This document shows, in pieces, positions 44,968 through 52,617 of a stretch of 64,000 nucleotides of DNA. The notes beneath the pieces were generated by a model, which did no database searches, was not told the DNA's origin, and saw only the letters and a list, made by a program, of their open reading frames with translations. The stretch covers positions 2,604,001 to 2,668,000 of the forward strand of contig NZ_FNSV01000005.1 of assembly GCF_900105905.1 (NCBI RefSeq), written 5' to 3'. Source of the stretch: Rhodococcus koreensis (GTDB taxonomy: Bacteria; Actinomycetota; Actinomycetes; Mycobacteriales; Mycobacteriaceae). Each line of letters begins with the position of its first letter. Position 1 is the first letter of the stretch. The position numbers and the translations under genes are program-made.

Positions 44968-45043
44968 AGTGAGCGCCCTCCGCTCAAGTTTGCACTCCGA
45001 CACCGTCTGGAGTCAATTCGAACTTGAGTCTTGCACGCTCAAC
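44968..45043 (-). promoter_or_regulatory. dnaK promoter with two HAIR (HspR) sites
   Basis: A strong HAIR, CTTGAGT (45023-45029), N7, GCTCAAC (45037-45043), lies upstream. A weaker one, AGTGAGC (44968-44974), N7, GCTCAAG (44982-44988), lies 55 bp nearer the gene. Between them on the minus strand is TTGACT (45016-45011), an 18-bp spacer, then CAAACT (44992-44987), a housekeeping-type promoter. Its start of transcription would fall inside the weaker site, the ideal place for HspR repression. Confidence 0.8.
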
Positions 45044-45073
45044 CTTGTCGTAAGGCTCAACGGAGGGGTGCGA

Positions 45074-45172
45074 AGATTTGTTCCCGGGCGCCCAGATCTT
45101 GTTTCGGCACCTTGTTTCGACGCCACCGCCCGGATTTTGTGTCGGCGCCGACCGGATTTTGTGTCGGCGCCG
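45074..45172. repeat. Cluster of direct repeats between dnaK and the divergent gene
   Basis: Two exact copies of CGGATTTTGTGTCGGCGCC lie 22 bp apart (from 45131 and 45153). Three degenerate copies precede them: AGATTTGTTCCCGGGCGCC (45074), AGATCTTGTTTCGGCACC (45094) and CTTGTTTCGACGCC (45111). The array ends 58 bp before the membrane-protein start. The 333-bp gap between dnaK and that gene holds this array, the HAIR sites and the promoters. Confidence 0.82.
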
Positions 45173-45230
45173 CCGACGTGGCCCGTGCGCGTCGGCCAAC
45201 CTACACGCGGCCGCTCGATAGGATCGCAGC

Positions 45231-45797
45231 GTGACGACACCCGAACAGCCGCCACGCCGGCCGGAACCGCCGCGACCCGTACCGCCGCGTCCGGAGTTCG
45301 CGGTCACCCCGCTGCGTGCCGCCCCCACCGATGCCACCCCGAAGGCGGTCGCGGTGTCGCTGTCCGCCTGGGTGGGGTCGTTCGTCGTCCTCGCCGGAAT
45401 CGCCGGGGCCATCGCGCTCGACCTCGGCGCCGTCCGCGACGCCCTCGAGGCGTCGGTCGCCGCGGACAATCCCGGAGACTCGGCGACGGACATCACCGAC
45501 ACGGTGAACCTCACGCTGATCGGCAGCGGCGCCATCGCCGTCGTCCTGATCCTCCTCGGACTACTGGGGATACAACTCCTGCGCGCCCGGAAACCGGCGG
45601 GCCGGATCACCCTCGCCGTCGTCGGCGTCCTCAGCGCCGCCGGCGGGGTGGGCCTGTGGACCCTGCTGTCCGACGCCGGGGACGCGACCGCCGGAGTGCT
45701 GCAGTGGGCGCCGCTCGCCTACAGCGCCCTCGTCGCGGTGGGAGTGCTCGCCCTGTTCGCTCCCGGCGTGTCTCCGTGGCTGCGCCGGAGCCGCTGA
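45231..45797 (+). CDS. Small multi-pass membrane protein
   Basis: 188 residues. A Pro-rich cytosolic start (RRPEPPRPVPPRPEF) leads into four membrane helices (WVGSFVVLAGIAGAIAL, LIGSGAIAVVLILLGLLGIQ, LAVVGVLSAAGGVGLWTLL, SALVAVGVLALFAPGV). Start is GTG 45231 with little ribosome site, possibly leaderless. No family recognised. It diverges from dnaK across the repeat array. Confidence 0.72.
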   Translation: MTTPEQPPRRPEPPRPVPPRPEFAVTPLRAAPTDATPKAVAVSLSAWVGSFVVLAGIAGAIALDLGAVRDALEASVAADNPGDSATDITDTVNLTLIGSGAIAVVLILLGLLGIQLLRARKPAGRITLAVVGVLSAAGGVGLWTLLSDAGDATAGVLQWAPLAYSALVAVGVLALFAPGVSPWLRRSR

Positions 45798-45802
45798 GAC
45801 TC

Positions 45803-46056
45803 TCACTCGGCACTCGTCGGTGGCCGGGAAAGTGTTCCGGGAACGTTGACGTCCGGTGCGAGTACGGGAACCGTCCGCGCTCGCCTGAATTCCATCTGCC
45901 CGCCGGTGTCGATCTCGGGGCGGTCGAGGCGTACGCGACCGTGCCGACTCCCACCGTGACGGCAACGAGAACGGGCGACACCATGCCCGCGAGAACGCGG
46001 GGCCATCTGCGTCGGCGCGAAGGCCGTGGCGCCGGCCTTGGAGAGTCGAATTTCAT
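45803..46056 (-). other. Possible small secreted protein, frame uncertain
   Basis: ATG 46056 follows GAAGGA and encodes a good signal peptide (RRRRWPRVLAGMVSPVLVAV, ending AYAS). In that frame the ORF runs on to 45631, across the end of the opposite gene. A shift of one base near 45922 would instead give EIDTGGQMEFRRARTVPVLA and stop at 45803, just outside the neighbour. GC at third codon positions does not decide. Either a real 141-residue gene, a frameshifted remnant or chance. The rest of the 392-bp gap 45798-46189 holds only the repeat before DinB. Confidence 0.35.
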
Positions 46057-46145
46057 ACCGAGAATCCTTCGCGGCGGCCGCTTTCCGCACATCCAGGAAG
46101 GCACCCAACTTGGACCCCGAGAAAAACCCTGAGAAGACCTTGCTA

Positions 46146-46170
46146 ATTGAGGACCGTTTCTGACCTCAAT
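46146..46170. promoter_or_regulatory. Inverted repeat before the DinB gene
   Basis: ATTGAGG (46146-46152) and CCTCAAT (46164-46170), perfect 7-bp arms 11 bp apart, ending 19 bp before the ATG. Candidate operator; no regulator gene adjacent. Confidence 0.45.
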
Positions 46171-46189
46171 CGCTTCTATCGTTCTTCTC

Positions 46190-46732
46190 ATGACCACTTC
46201 GCAGAAGTCCCCCGTCACCGGTGAGCGCGCCGACCTCCTCCAGATCCTGCAGGAGCAGCGATCCACCCTGTTGATCACCGTCCGCGGCATCGACGACGAA
46301 CAGGCACGGCAGCGCTCGACCGTCAGCGACCTGACGCTCGGCGGACTGATCAAGCACGTGTCCCACACGGAAAAGCACTGGGTCGAAACCATTCTCGAAC
46401 CCGACGAGAACGCGGAGTTCGACATGGAGTGGGCCATGGAGAAGTACTACATGCGGGACGACGAAACCCTCGAGGGACTGCTGGCCGAGTACGCCGAGGT
46501 GGCCCGCGCGACGGAGGCCGCCGTGGCCGGCCTCGACGACCTGGATGTGCTCATCCCCCTTCCCACCGCACCCTGGGCACCCGAGCGGCAGTGGTGGACG
46601 ATCCGCCGCACCCTGCTGCACATCATCCGGGAGACCGCCCACCACTCCGGTCACGCCGACATCATCCGGGAATCCCTCGACGGCGGAAACACCACGATGC
46701 AGATGGGCGCCGACGCGGGCATGGAGTTCTGA
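46190..46732 (+). CDS. DinB/DUF664-family protein
   Basis: 180 residues. The four-helix DinB fold is shown by LLITVRGIDDEQARQRSTVS, GGLIKHVSHTEKHWVETIL (first metal His) and RRTLLHIIRETAHHSGHADI (His pair). Members in actinobacteria include mycothiol-dependent and similar thiol-linked enzymes; the exact reaction is unknown. A strong T-tailed terminator follows. Confidence 0.9.
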   Translation: MTTSQKSPVTGERADLLQILQEQRSTLLITVRGIDDEQARQRSTVSDLTLGGLIKHVSHTEKHWVETILEPDENAEFDMEWAMEKYYMRDDETLEGLLAEYAEVARATEAAVAGLDDLDVLIPLPTAPWAPERQWWTIRRTLLHIIRETAHHSGHADIIRESLDGGNTTMQMGADAGMEF

Positions 46733-46752
46733 CCCACCCGCGGCACAGACGA

Positions 46753-46789
46753 AAACACCTCACCGGCTTCGGGTTCCGGTGAGGTGTTT
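46753..46789 (+). terminator. Rho-independent terminator of the DinB gene
   Basis: Perfect 14-bp arms AAACACCTCACCGG and CCGGTGAGGTGTTT with a 9-nt loop, running into TTTC. It starts 20 bp after the DinB stop and faces the end of the leftward galactosidase operon, so it may serve both. Confidence 0.88.
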
Positions 46790-46926
46790 CTCGTCCTGTG
46801 GCGGGTTCGGGTGTTGACTGACGTCCTGCGGTTCAACGTTTCGCCGACTGGTGAAAACTATGGTGCCCCGGTGCGTGGGCACCGGCTACCACCCCCAGGG
46901 TGAATGTTGCCCACCTGGTTCTGCGG

Positions 46927-49179
46927 CTACGCCTCCGCCGTGACGGAGAGCACGACCACGTCGTCGGGGAAGGACGCGGGTGTCTGCAGACCCACGACGG
47001 CGAGGGCTCGTCCCGTCATCGACACGCCGGGAACCTCGCTGCCCGCGGACAGTCCGTCGGCTCGTCCGCCGCCGGGCGGGGTGGTGACGGTCGGCTGATG
47101 CTTCGGTGGCACGTTGAACCACGCGGGCGGCTTCAGGCCCTCGTCCGGTTCACCGGCGAAGACGGGACGCACCCGGTAGCGTCGGTCCGGGTCGAGCCCG
47201 GGCAACGTGAACCGGCCCCGCGGCGACACGTCGGACCGCCCCACGTACGCGAGGAAGAACAGTGCCTCAGCCCGGTCGTCCGCGACCGCACCGTAGACGA
47301 GCAGGGTGGGGTCGATCTCGTCGGCGCGCACCATCGTTCCCGTGTGCAGCAGTTCCCGCTGCCGCTTGTACAGGTCGATCCACACGGCGAGCTGTGCGTT
47401 CTCGTTGTCCGTGGCGGTTGCGAGATCCCACTCGATCCCGAGATGCCCGTACAGCGCCGTCCCCGCCCGGAACGACAGTCGGTGGTACCGGCCCGTCGTG
47501 TGAGAGATGCCCGACGCGATGTGCGAACCGAGCAGCTCGGGCGGAAGCAGCTGCATCGTCCACCGGTTCATCTGCTGGCGTTCGAGCGGATCGATGCAGT
47601 CCGAGACCCAGACGCGGTCGGTGCGCTCGAGGATGCCGAGGTCCACCCGCGCGCCACCCGAGGAGCAGGATTCGATCTCCAGTCCGGGGAACCGGCGCTT
47701 CAGCTCGTCCATCAGCCGGTACGTCGCGAGCGTCTGGTCGTGCACCCCGGCACGCCCGTGCGGAGCGGTGCCCGCGTCGATCAGGTCTCGGTTGTGGTCC
47801 CATTTGATGTAGGCGATGTCGTACTCGCCGAGAATCGCGGACATCCGCTCCAGGATGTGGTCGTACGCCTCGGGGATCCCCAGATTGAGCACCTGCTGGT
47901 TCCGGGACGGCACCGGCGTGCGCCCGCCGGTCGCCATGACCCACTCGGGATGCTCCCGTGCGAGATCGGAATCGAGGTTGATCATCTCCGGCTCGAACCA
48001 CAGGCCGAACTCCATGCCGAGCGAACGCACGTGATCGATGATCGGGTGCAGACCGTCCGGCCACACCGTCTCGTCGACGTGCCAGTCCCCCAGCCCCGCC
48101 AGATCGTTGCGCCGGTACCGGAACCAGCCGTCGTCGAGCACGTAACGCTCGACGCCGAGCTTCGCCGCTCGATCCGCCAGGTCTTTCAACCGGGCCAGGT
48201 CGTGGTCGAAGTAGACGGCCTCCCACACGTTGATCGTCACCGGGCGCGCGCGCCGCGGGTGCGTGGGCCGCGACCGGAGGTAGTCGTGGAAGCGATGCGC
48301 CTGGGCGTCGAGTCCGTCGCCGTACGCGCCGTAGACCCAGGGCGTTTCGTAGCTTTCGCCGTCCGACAGCCGAATCTCGCCCGGCAGGAGCAGTTCTCCG
48401 CCGCCGATCACCTGGAAACCGGTGAAGAGACGTTCGGCGTAGTGCCGGTGGTTGCCGCTGAACGCGACGTGGGCGCCCCACACCTCGCCGCGGCCGAAAC
48501 CGAAACCGGGCACGCCGACGGACAGCACCGTCGCGGCGTCCGGGCCGGTGCGTCCCTTCCGCCCCTCGCGCTCGTGGATCCCGACGGTCAGTTCGCTGCG
48601 CTGCGGGGTCCGTTCCTTCCCCCACCGGCCTGCGAAGTCGAGGATCTCGCGGGCCTGCGGCGGGACCGGGAACGCGAGCTGGAGGTCGTCGAGGACGTAG
48701 AACGAGCTGCCGGTGTTGGTGACCTCGGCGCGCGCCCGCAGGAGGCCGCTCGGCAGCAGTTCGATGTCGAGGACCAGACCGAGATCGGCCACCCGGTCGT
48801 GTGCGGCGACCCGGACCTCACCGGCACCGACTGCGACGAGTCCGGACCGGTGCTCGGCCCCGTCGACAGTCAGCGTGGTGGTCGTGAACAGCGGCGACCA
48901 GTCGGTGCCGTCTCGGTGGCCCGCGATCCCGGGTTTGCCCACCCACCCGGTGTGGTGTTCGGGGAGTATCGACAGCCGCACCGGGAGGTCGACCACGTTG
49001 CCCGCTGGGGGCTCGATGTTCGCCTGCGCCAGGGCTTCGACGTCGGCGAGGTTCAGATCGCCGAGCGCCGCACCCCAGTGCACGATCGCCGGCAACCTGC
49101 CGCCGGTGAGGTCGAGCACGACGGACACGCCGCCGGCGGTGAGGTGGATGTACGCGTGCGGTGGGACTGTCGCATTCAC
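46927..49179 (-). CDS. Alpha-galactosidase, GH36
   Basis: 750 residues, usual for GH36. It releases galactose from alpha-galactosides such as melibiose or raffinose. Nucleophile Asp461 in YIKWDHNRDL and acid/base Asp527 in WVSDCID; SCSSGGARVDLG is also typical. No signal peptide, so it works inside on imported sugar. GTG 49179 overlaps the permease stop. Last gene of the import operon. Confidence 0.95.
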   Translation of the reverse strand: MNATVPPHAYIHLTAGGVSVVLDLTGGRLPAIVHWGAALGDLNLADVEALAQANIEPPAGNVVDLPVRLSILPEHHTGWVGKPGIAGHRDGTDWSPLFTTTTLTVDGAEHRSGLVAVGAGEVRVAAHDRVADLGLVLDIELLPSGLLRARAEVTNTGSSFYVLDDLQLAFPVPPQAREILDFAGRWGKERTPQRSELTVGIHEREGRKGRTGPDAATVLSVGVPGFGFGRGEVWGAHVAFSGNHRHYAERLFTGFQVIGGGELLLPGEIRLSDGESYETPWVYGAYGDGLDAQAHRFHDYLRSRPTHPRRARPVTINVWEAVYFDHDLARLKDLADRAAKLGVERYVLDDGWFRYRRNDLAGLGDWHVDETVWPDGLHPIIDHVRSLGMEFGLWFEPEMINLDSDLAREHPEWVMATGGRTPVPSRNQQVLNLGIPEAYDHILERMSAILGEYDIAYIKWDHNRDLIDAGTAPHGRAGVHDQTLATYRLMDELKRRFPGLEIESCSSGGARVDLGILERTDRVWVSDCIDPLERQQMNRWTMQLLPPELLGSHIASGISHTTGRYHRLSFRAGTALYGHLGIEWDLATATDNENAQLAVWIDLYKRQRELLHTGTMVRADEIDPTLLVYGAVADDRAEALFFLAYVGRSDVSPRGRFTLPGLDPDRRYRVRPVFAGEPDEGLKPPAWFNVPPKHQPTVTTPPGGGRADGLSAGSEVPGVSMTGRALAVVGLQTPASFPDDVVVLSVTAEA

Positions 49180-50111
49180 TTGTTGGCTCCCATCGTCAGT
49201 CCGGAAACGAAATGCCGCTGCAGCGCGACGAATACGAGCACCGTCGGCAACGCGACGAGGACCGATCCGGCGGCGAGCAGGTTGGTGTCGGTGAAGAAGC
49301 TGCCCTGCAGATTCTGCAGCGCGGTGGTGACCGGCAGCTTGTCGCCGCTGACCATCAGCGCCAGCGCCCAGAAAAAGTCATTGTAAATCCAGGTGATCAT
49401 GAGCGTCGCGAGCGCGGCCAGCGCCGGACGGCACAGTGGGAGCACCACCTGCCAGTACTGGCGGAACAGTCCGGCGCCGTCCACGGTCGCCGCCTCGAGC
49501 AGTTCCGGCGGGACCGTCTTCATGTAATTGCTCAGCACGAACACGCAGAACCCGGTCTGAAATGCCACGTGCACGAGGATCAGTCCCCAGTAGCTGTCGT
49601 AGAGCGAGCCCGACGAACTCATCCAGTACGGCAACGGAATCGCGTTGTACAGGCGGAACAGCGGGGTCAGCAGCGTCTGCTGCGGCAGCAGATTGCCCGC
49701 GATGAACACCGCCAGCATGATCACGTTGAACTTCCACGGGAACCGGGCGAGCACGAACGCCGCCATCGACCCGATGAACAGGATCAGCAGCACCGCCGGG
49801 ATGGTGATGATCATCGAGTTGAGGAAGTAGTGCGGGATTCCGCCGACCTCCCACGACTCGGTGTAGTTGCTCAGCGTGAATCCGCCGACGGACAGGTAGC
49901 CGTGGGTGAGGACGTAGTCGTAGTCGCGGAACGAGTTGTAGAGCGCCCAGAGCAGCGGGAAGATCCACAGCAACGCGAGCGCGGTGAGCAGGAGGTACAT
50001 CGCCGCGTGCGCGGCACTGAGCCGGCGCCGGTTGGCCACCGCGGCCTTGTTGCGGGGCCCGCTCCGATCGGCGGGCGCACTGCGGTCGGCGAGGGGTGTC
50101 GTCATGGTCAT
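49176..50111 (-). CDS. Sugar ABC permease, MalG type
   Basis: 311 residues, six membrane helices, with the EAA loop ELLEAATVDGAGLFRQYWQV that docks the ATPase and the C-terminal end FVSGLTMGANK typical of MalG-like permeases. ATG 50111 overlaps the stop of the other permease by 1 nt, and its stop overlaps the GH36 start. Partner ATPase is encoded at 57867 in the divergent operon. Confidence 0.95.
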   Translation of the reverse strand: MTMTTPLADRSAPADRSGPRNKAAVANRRRLSAAHAAMYLLLTALALLWIFPLLWALYNSFRDYDYVLTHGYLSVGGFTLSNYTESWEVGGIPHYFLNSMIITIPAVLLILFIGSMAAFVLARFPWKFNVIMLAVFIAGNLLPQQTLLTPLFRLYNAIPLPYWMSSSGSLYDSYWGLILVHVAFQTGFCVFVLSNYMKTVPPELLEAATVDGAGLFRQYWQVVLPLCRPALAALATLMITWIYNDFFWALALMVSGDKLPVTTALQNLQGSFFTDTNLLAAGSVLVALPTVLVFVALQRHFVSGLTMGANK

Positions 50112-51034
50112 CAGTCGTCGCTCCGCATCACGATCCAGAGATAGAGGGCTATGAACACCAGCGAGATCACGAGCATGATCGTCGCCAGGGCCGAACCGAA
50201 TCCGACGCGGCCCGCTTCTCCCACGACGTTGGCGGTGACGAGGGCGGAGATCAGTTCGAGTCCGTTGCGGCCCTTGTTGATCACCCACACGAGGTCGAAG
50301 GCGCGCAGCGCCTCGATGACGGTGATGACGATGATCAGCAGGTTGGTGGGTTTCATCAGGGGGAACACGATCCGGAAGAACGTGCGGATCGGGCCGGCAC
50401 CGTCCATGAGCGCGGCTTCGCGCACCGACGGGTCGATGGCCTTGAGGCCCGCCAAGTACAGCAGCATGATGTAGCCGGTGTGCCGCCAGCTCGCGGCGAC
50501 CATGACGGCCCAGATGTTGATGTCGGGGTTGCCGAGCCAGTCGACGTCCGTGCCGAGGATGGTGTTGAGCACGCCGCCGTCGGTGGAGTAGATCAACTGC
50601 CACACGAACCCGACGAGGGCCATCGACAGCACCACGGGGATGTAGAAGATGCTCTGGTACAGCCGGCTTCCCTTCAGGCCCCGGTCGAGCAGCACGGCGA
50701 GGAAGATGCCGAGGATCGTCGGGAAGACGAAGAGGAACGCCAGCCACAGGACGTTGTTGTGGAGGGCCTGCTGGAACGGCGGGTACGCCTGGACGGCGTC
50801 GACGTAGTTCTGCGGGCCGATCCACTCGATGGTCGATGTGCCGCCGATGCCGTCCCAGCGGGCGAACGACAGGATCACCGTGAAGACGGTGGGAATCCAC
50901 ACCAGCCCGATCACGATTGCGGCGGGCAGCCCGAGCATGATGGCGATGGTCCACCGGTCGCCGCGGCTGCGTCGGATCTTCGGCGCCGGGATCCGGGGTT
51001 CGGTTCCGGCCTGGGGAGGAACTGTGCTGGTCAT
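50111..51034 (-). CDS. Sugar ABC permease, MalF type
   Basis: 307 residues, six membrane helices. EAA loop SVREAALMDGAGPIRTFFRI. The N-terminal 30 residues are cytosolic and basic. The usual partner of a MalG-type permease. It starts 55 nt after the binding-protein gene. Probable substrate a galactoside, judged from GH36 and GH42 neighbours. Confidence 0.95.
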   Translation of the reverse strand: MTSTVPPQAGTEPRIPAPKIRRSRGDRWTIAIMLGLPAAIVIGLVWIPTVFTVILSFARWDGIGGTSTIEWIGPQNYVDAVQAYPPFQQALHNNVLWLAFLFVFPTILGIFLAVLLDRGLKGSRLYQSIFYIPVVLSMALVGFVWQLIYSTDGGVLNTILGTDVDWLGNPDINIWAVMVAASWRHTGYIMLLYLAGLKAIDPSVREAALMDGAGPIRTFFRIVFPLMKPTNLLIIVITVIEALRAFDLVWVINKGRNGLELISALVTANVVGEAGRVGFGSALATIMLVISLVFIALYLWIVMRSDD

Positions 51035-51089
51035 GAATTCACCTGACCTGTCGGGACCGTGACGGTGGTCGTTGTCTTCTCGTGTGCGC

Positions 51090-52385
51090 TCATTGCCCGA
51101 ACACCGCCGCCTTCTGCCGCTCGATGCTGCGGACCAGGCCGTCGACGTCGTTCGGGTTGCCGAGGAACTGCTGCATCGCGGGGATCATCACGACGGACGC
51201 GAAGTCGGGGCGGGTGTCCCGGTCGAGGAACTGGGTGATGGACCCCGCACCCTGGACGAGGGCGGCCGACTTCTGCACGAGGGGAGGGAAACTCGACAGG
51301 TCGGCGTCGCGGTGCGCCGGGATCGCCTGGGGATCCTGTTTCGCGTACGCGACGGCGGCGGCGGCGTTGGTGAGGAAGGAGAGGAACTGCTGCGCGCCGC
51401 CGAGGTTGCGCGGGTCCTTGCGCATCATGAATCCGTCCATGGGCGCCTCGACCGCCGACGTGCCGACCGCGGAGTCGAGTTCGGGGAACGCGAAGAAGTC
51501 CAGATCCTCCCGGTCGGGGCCCGCCGGGAAACTCTGCGCGACGAACATGCCGGCCACCAGCATCCCGACCTCCTTGTTGAGGAGCGCCTGCTGCGCCTCG
51601 GACATCTTGCGGCCCAGCGGTTGCGGCTGGTGGAACGGGAGGATCTCACGCCAGGTGTCGAACACCGACCGGACGCGGTTGTCGGTCCAGCTCACGTCGC
51701 CGGCGAGCAGGGAGCGGTGGAAGTCGACGCCGTTGAGGCGCAGATCGAGGTAGTCGAACGTGCCGAACGGCGGCCAGCCGTCGCGGACCCCGAATCCGAT
51801 GGGGGTGAGCCCGTCCGACTGCATGCGTTTCGACAGGGCCACCCATTCGTCGAACGTCTTCGGCGGCGCGTAGCCGCGCTGCTGCCAAAGACTGGGACGG
51901 TAGAACACGGCCCACGGGTAGTAGAAGAACGGGACCAGATACTGCCTGCCGTCGGTTCCGGTGGACGCCTCGCGGAAACTGTCGCTGAAACCGCTGCCGT
52001 GCGCTTGCCACACCGAGCTGACGTCGTCGACGAGACCCTTGTCGGCGAAGTACTTCATCCGGTATCCCGACATCCAGGTGAAGACGTCGTCCGGGGTGCC
52101 CTGCAGGTAGTTGTTGACATTCTCCTGGAACGAGGTGGAGTCGACGGAGTTGATCCGCACGGCGGCGCCGGTCTGCTGCTGGAACATCCCGACGACGTCC
52201 TGCACGCCGAGTTTGGCGTTCTTGTCCGACAGCCGCGATCCGAGGGTGATCACGTGGGGGTCTACGCCGCCCGTGCACCCGGACAGCAGGCCGGCCGTCG
52301 ACAGGGCGCCCGCGGCGGCGAGCGCGGCCTTGAGAAAGGTGCGCCGGGAGGGTTGCCACGGGTGCGGCAGCTCGTTTCGGTTCAT
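51090..52385 (-). CDS. ABC sugar-binding lipoprotein
   Basis: 431 residues. A twin-arginine-type signal (SRRTFLKAALAAAG) ends in the lipobox LLSGC, so it is probably folded before export and anchored to the membrane. The mature part has the extracellular solute-binding family 1 fold (TFDEWVALSKRMQSDGLTPI, GMLVAGMFVAQSF). ATG 52385. It hands sugar to the two permeases downstream. Confidence 0.94.
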   Translation of the reverse strand: MNRNELPHPWQPSRRTFLKAALAAAGALSTAGLLSGCTGGVDPHVITLGSRLSDKNAKLGVQDVVGMFQQQTGAAVRINSVDSTSFQENVNNYLQGTPDDVFTWMSGYRMKYFADKGLVDDVSSVWQAHGSGFSDSFREASTGTDGRQYLVPFFYYPWAVFYRPSLWQQRGYAPPKTFDEWVALSKRMQSDGLTPIGFGVRDGWPPFGTFDYLDLRLNGVDFHRSLLAGDVSWTDNRVRSVFDTWREILPFHQPQPLGRKMSEAQQALLNKEVGMLVAGMFVAQSFPAGPDREDLDFFAFPELDSAVGTSAVEAPMDGFMMRKDPRNLGGAQQFLSFLTNAAAAVAYAKQDPQAIPAHRDADLSSFPPLVQKSAALVQGAGSITQFLDRDTRPDFASVVMIPAMQQFLGNPNDVDGLVRSIERQKAAVFGQ

Positions 52386-52502
52386 GGTGCCCTTTTCGCT
52401 CGAGTAGCGGGGTGGGGCGGAGTCGCTCACCACCTGATCGAAATCGAACAACTTCGATCACATTTCGTTGGTGTCGCCTCACGCCGTTACGTGATGCACG
52501 TT

Positions 52503-52617
52503 ACAAAATCACGCCGCACTGCGCATTGTCAACCAGATGGAAGTGCTTTCACCTGCGGAAGTGCAAAAATGTTCATTCGTGTTGACTTTTGAACTGCGAT
52601 CGGACAGATTGTGAGCA
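52503..52617. promoter_or_regulatory. Divergent promoter of the galactoside locus
   Basis: Leftward: TTGACA (52532-52527), an 18-bp spacer, then TTTTGT (52508-52503). Rightward: TTGACT (52582-52587), a 17-bp spacer, then CAGATT (52605-52610), which places the start at or next to ATG 52617. Between them GGAAGTGC occurs twice, 18 bp apart (52539-52546, 52557-52564); direct repeats of this kind suit a DeoR-type repressor, and a DeoR gene lies in the operon. The first repeat overlaps an imperfect GTGCTTTCAC palindrome. Confidence 0.72.

Noticed and set aside
45074..45172. Direct repeats as a CRISPR or phage attachment site
   Set aside because: Units of about 20 bp without unique spacers; no integrase or tRNA nearby.
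46900..49386. 828-codon rightward frame opposite the GH36 gene
   Set aside because: Shadow of the alpha-galactosidase.
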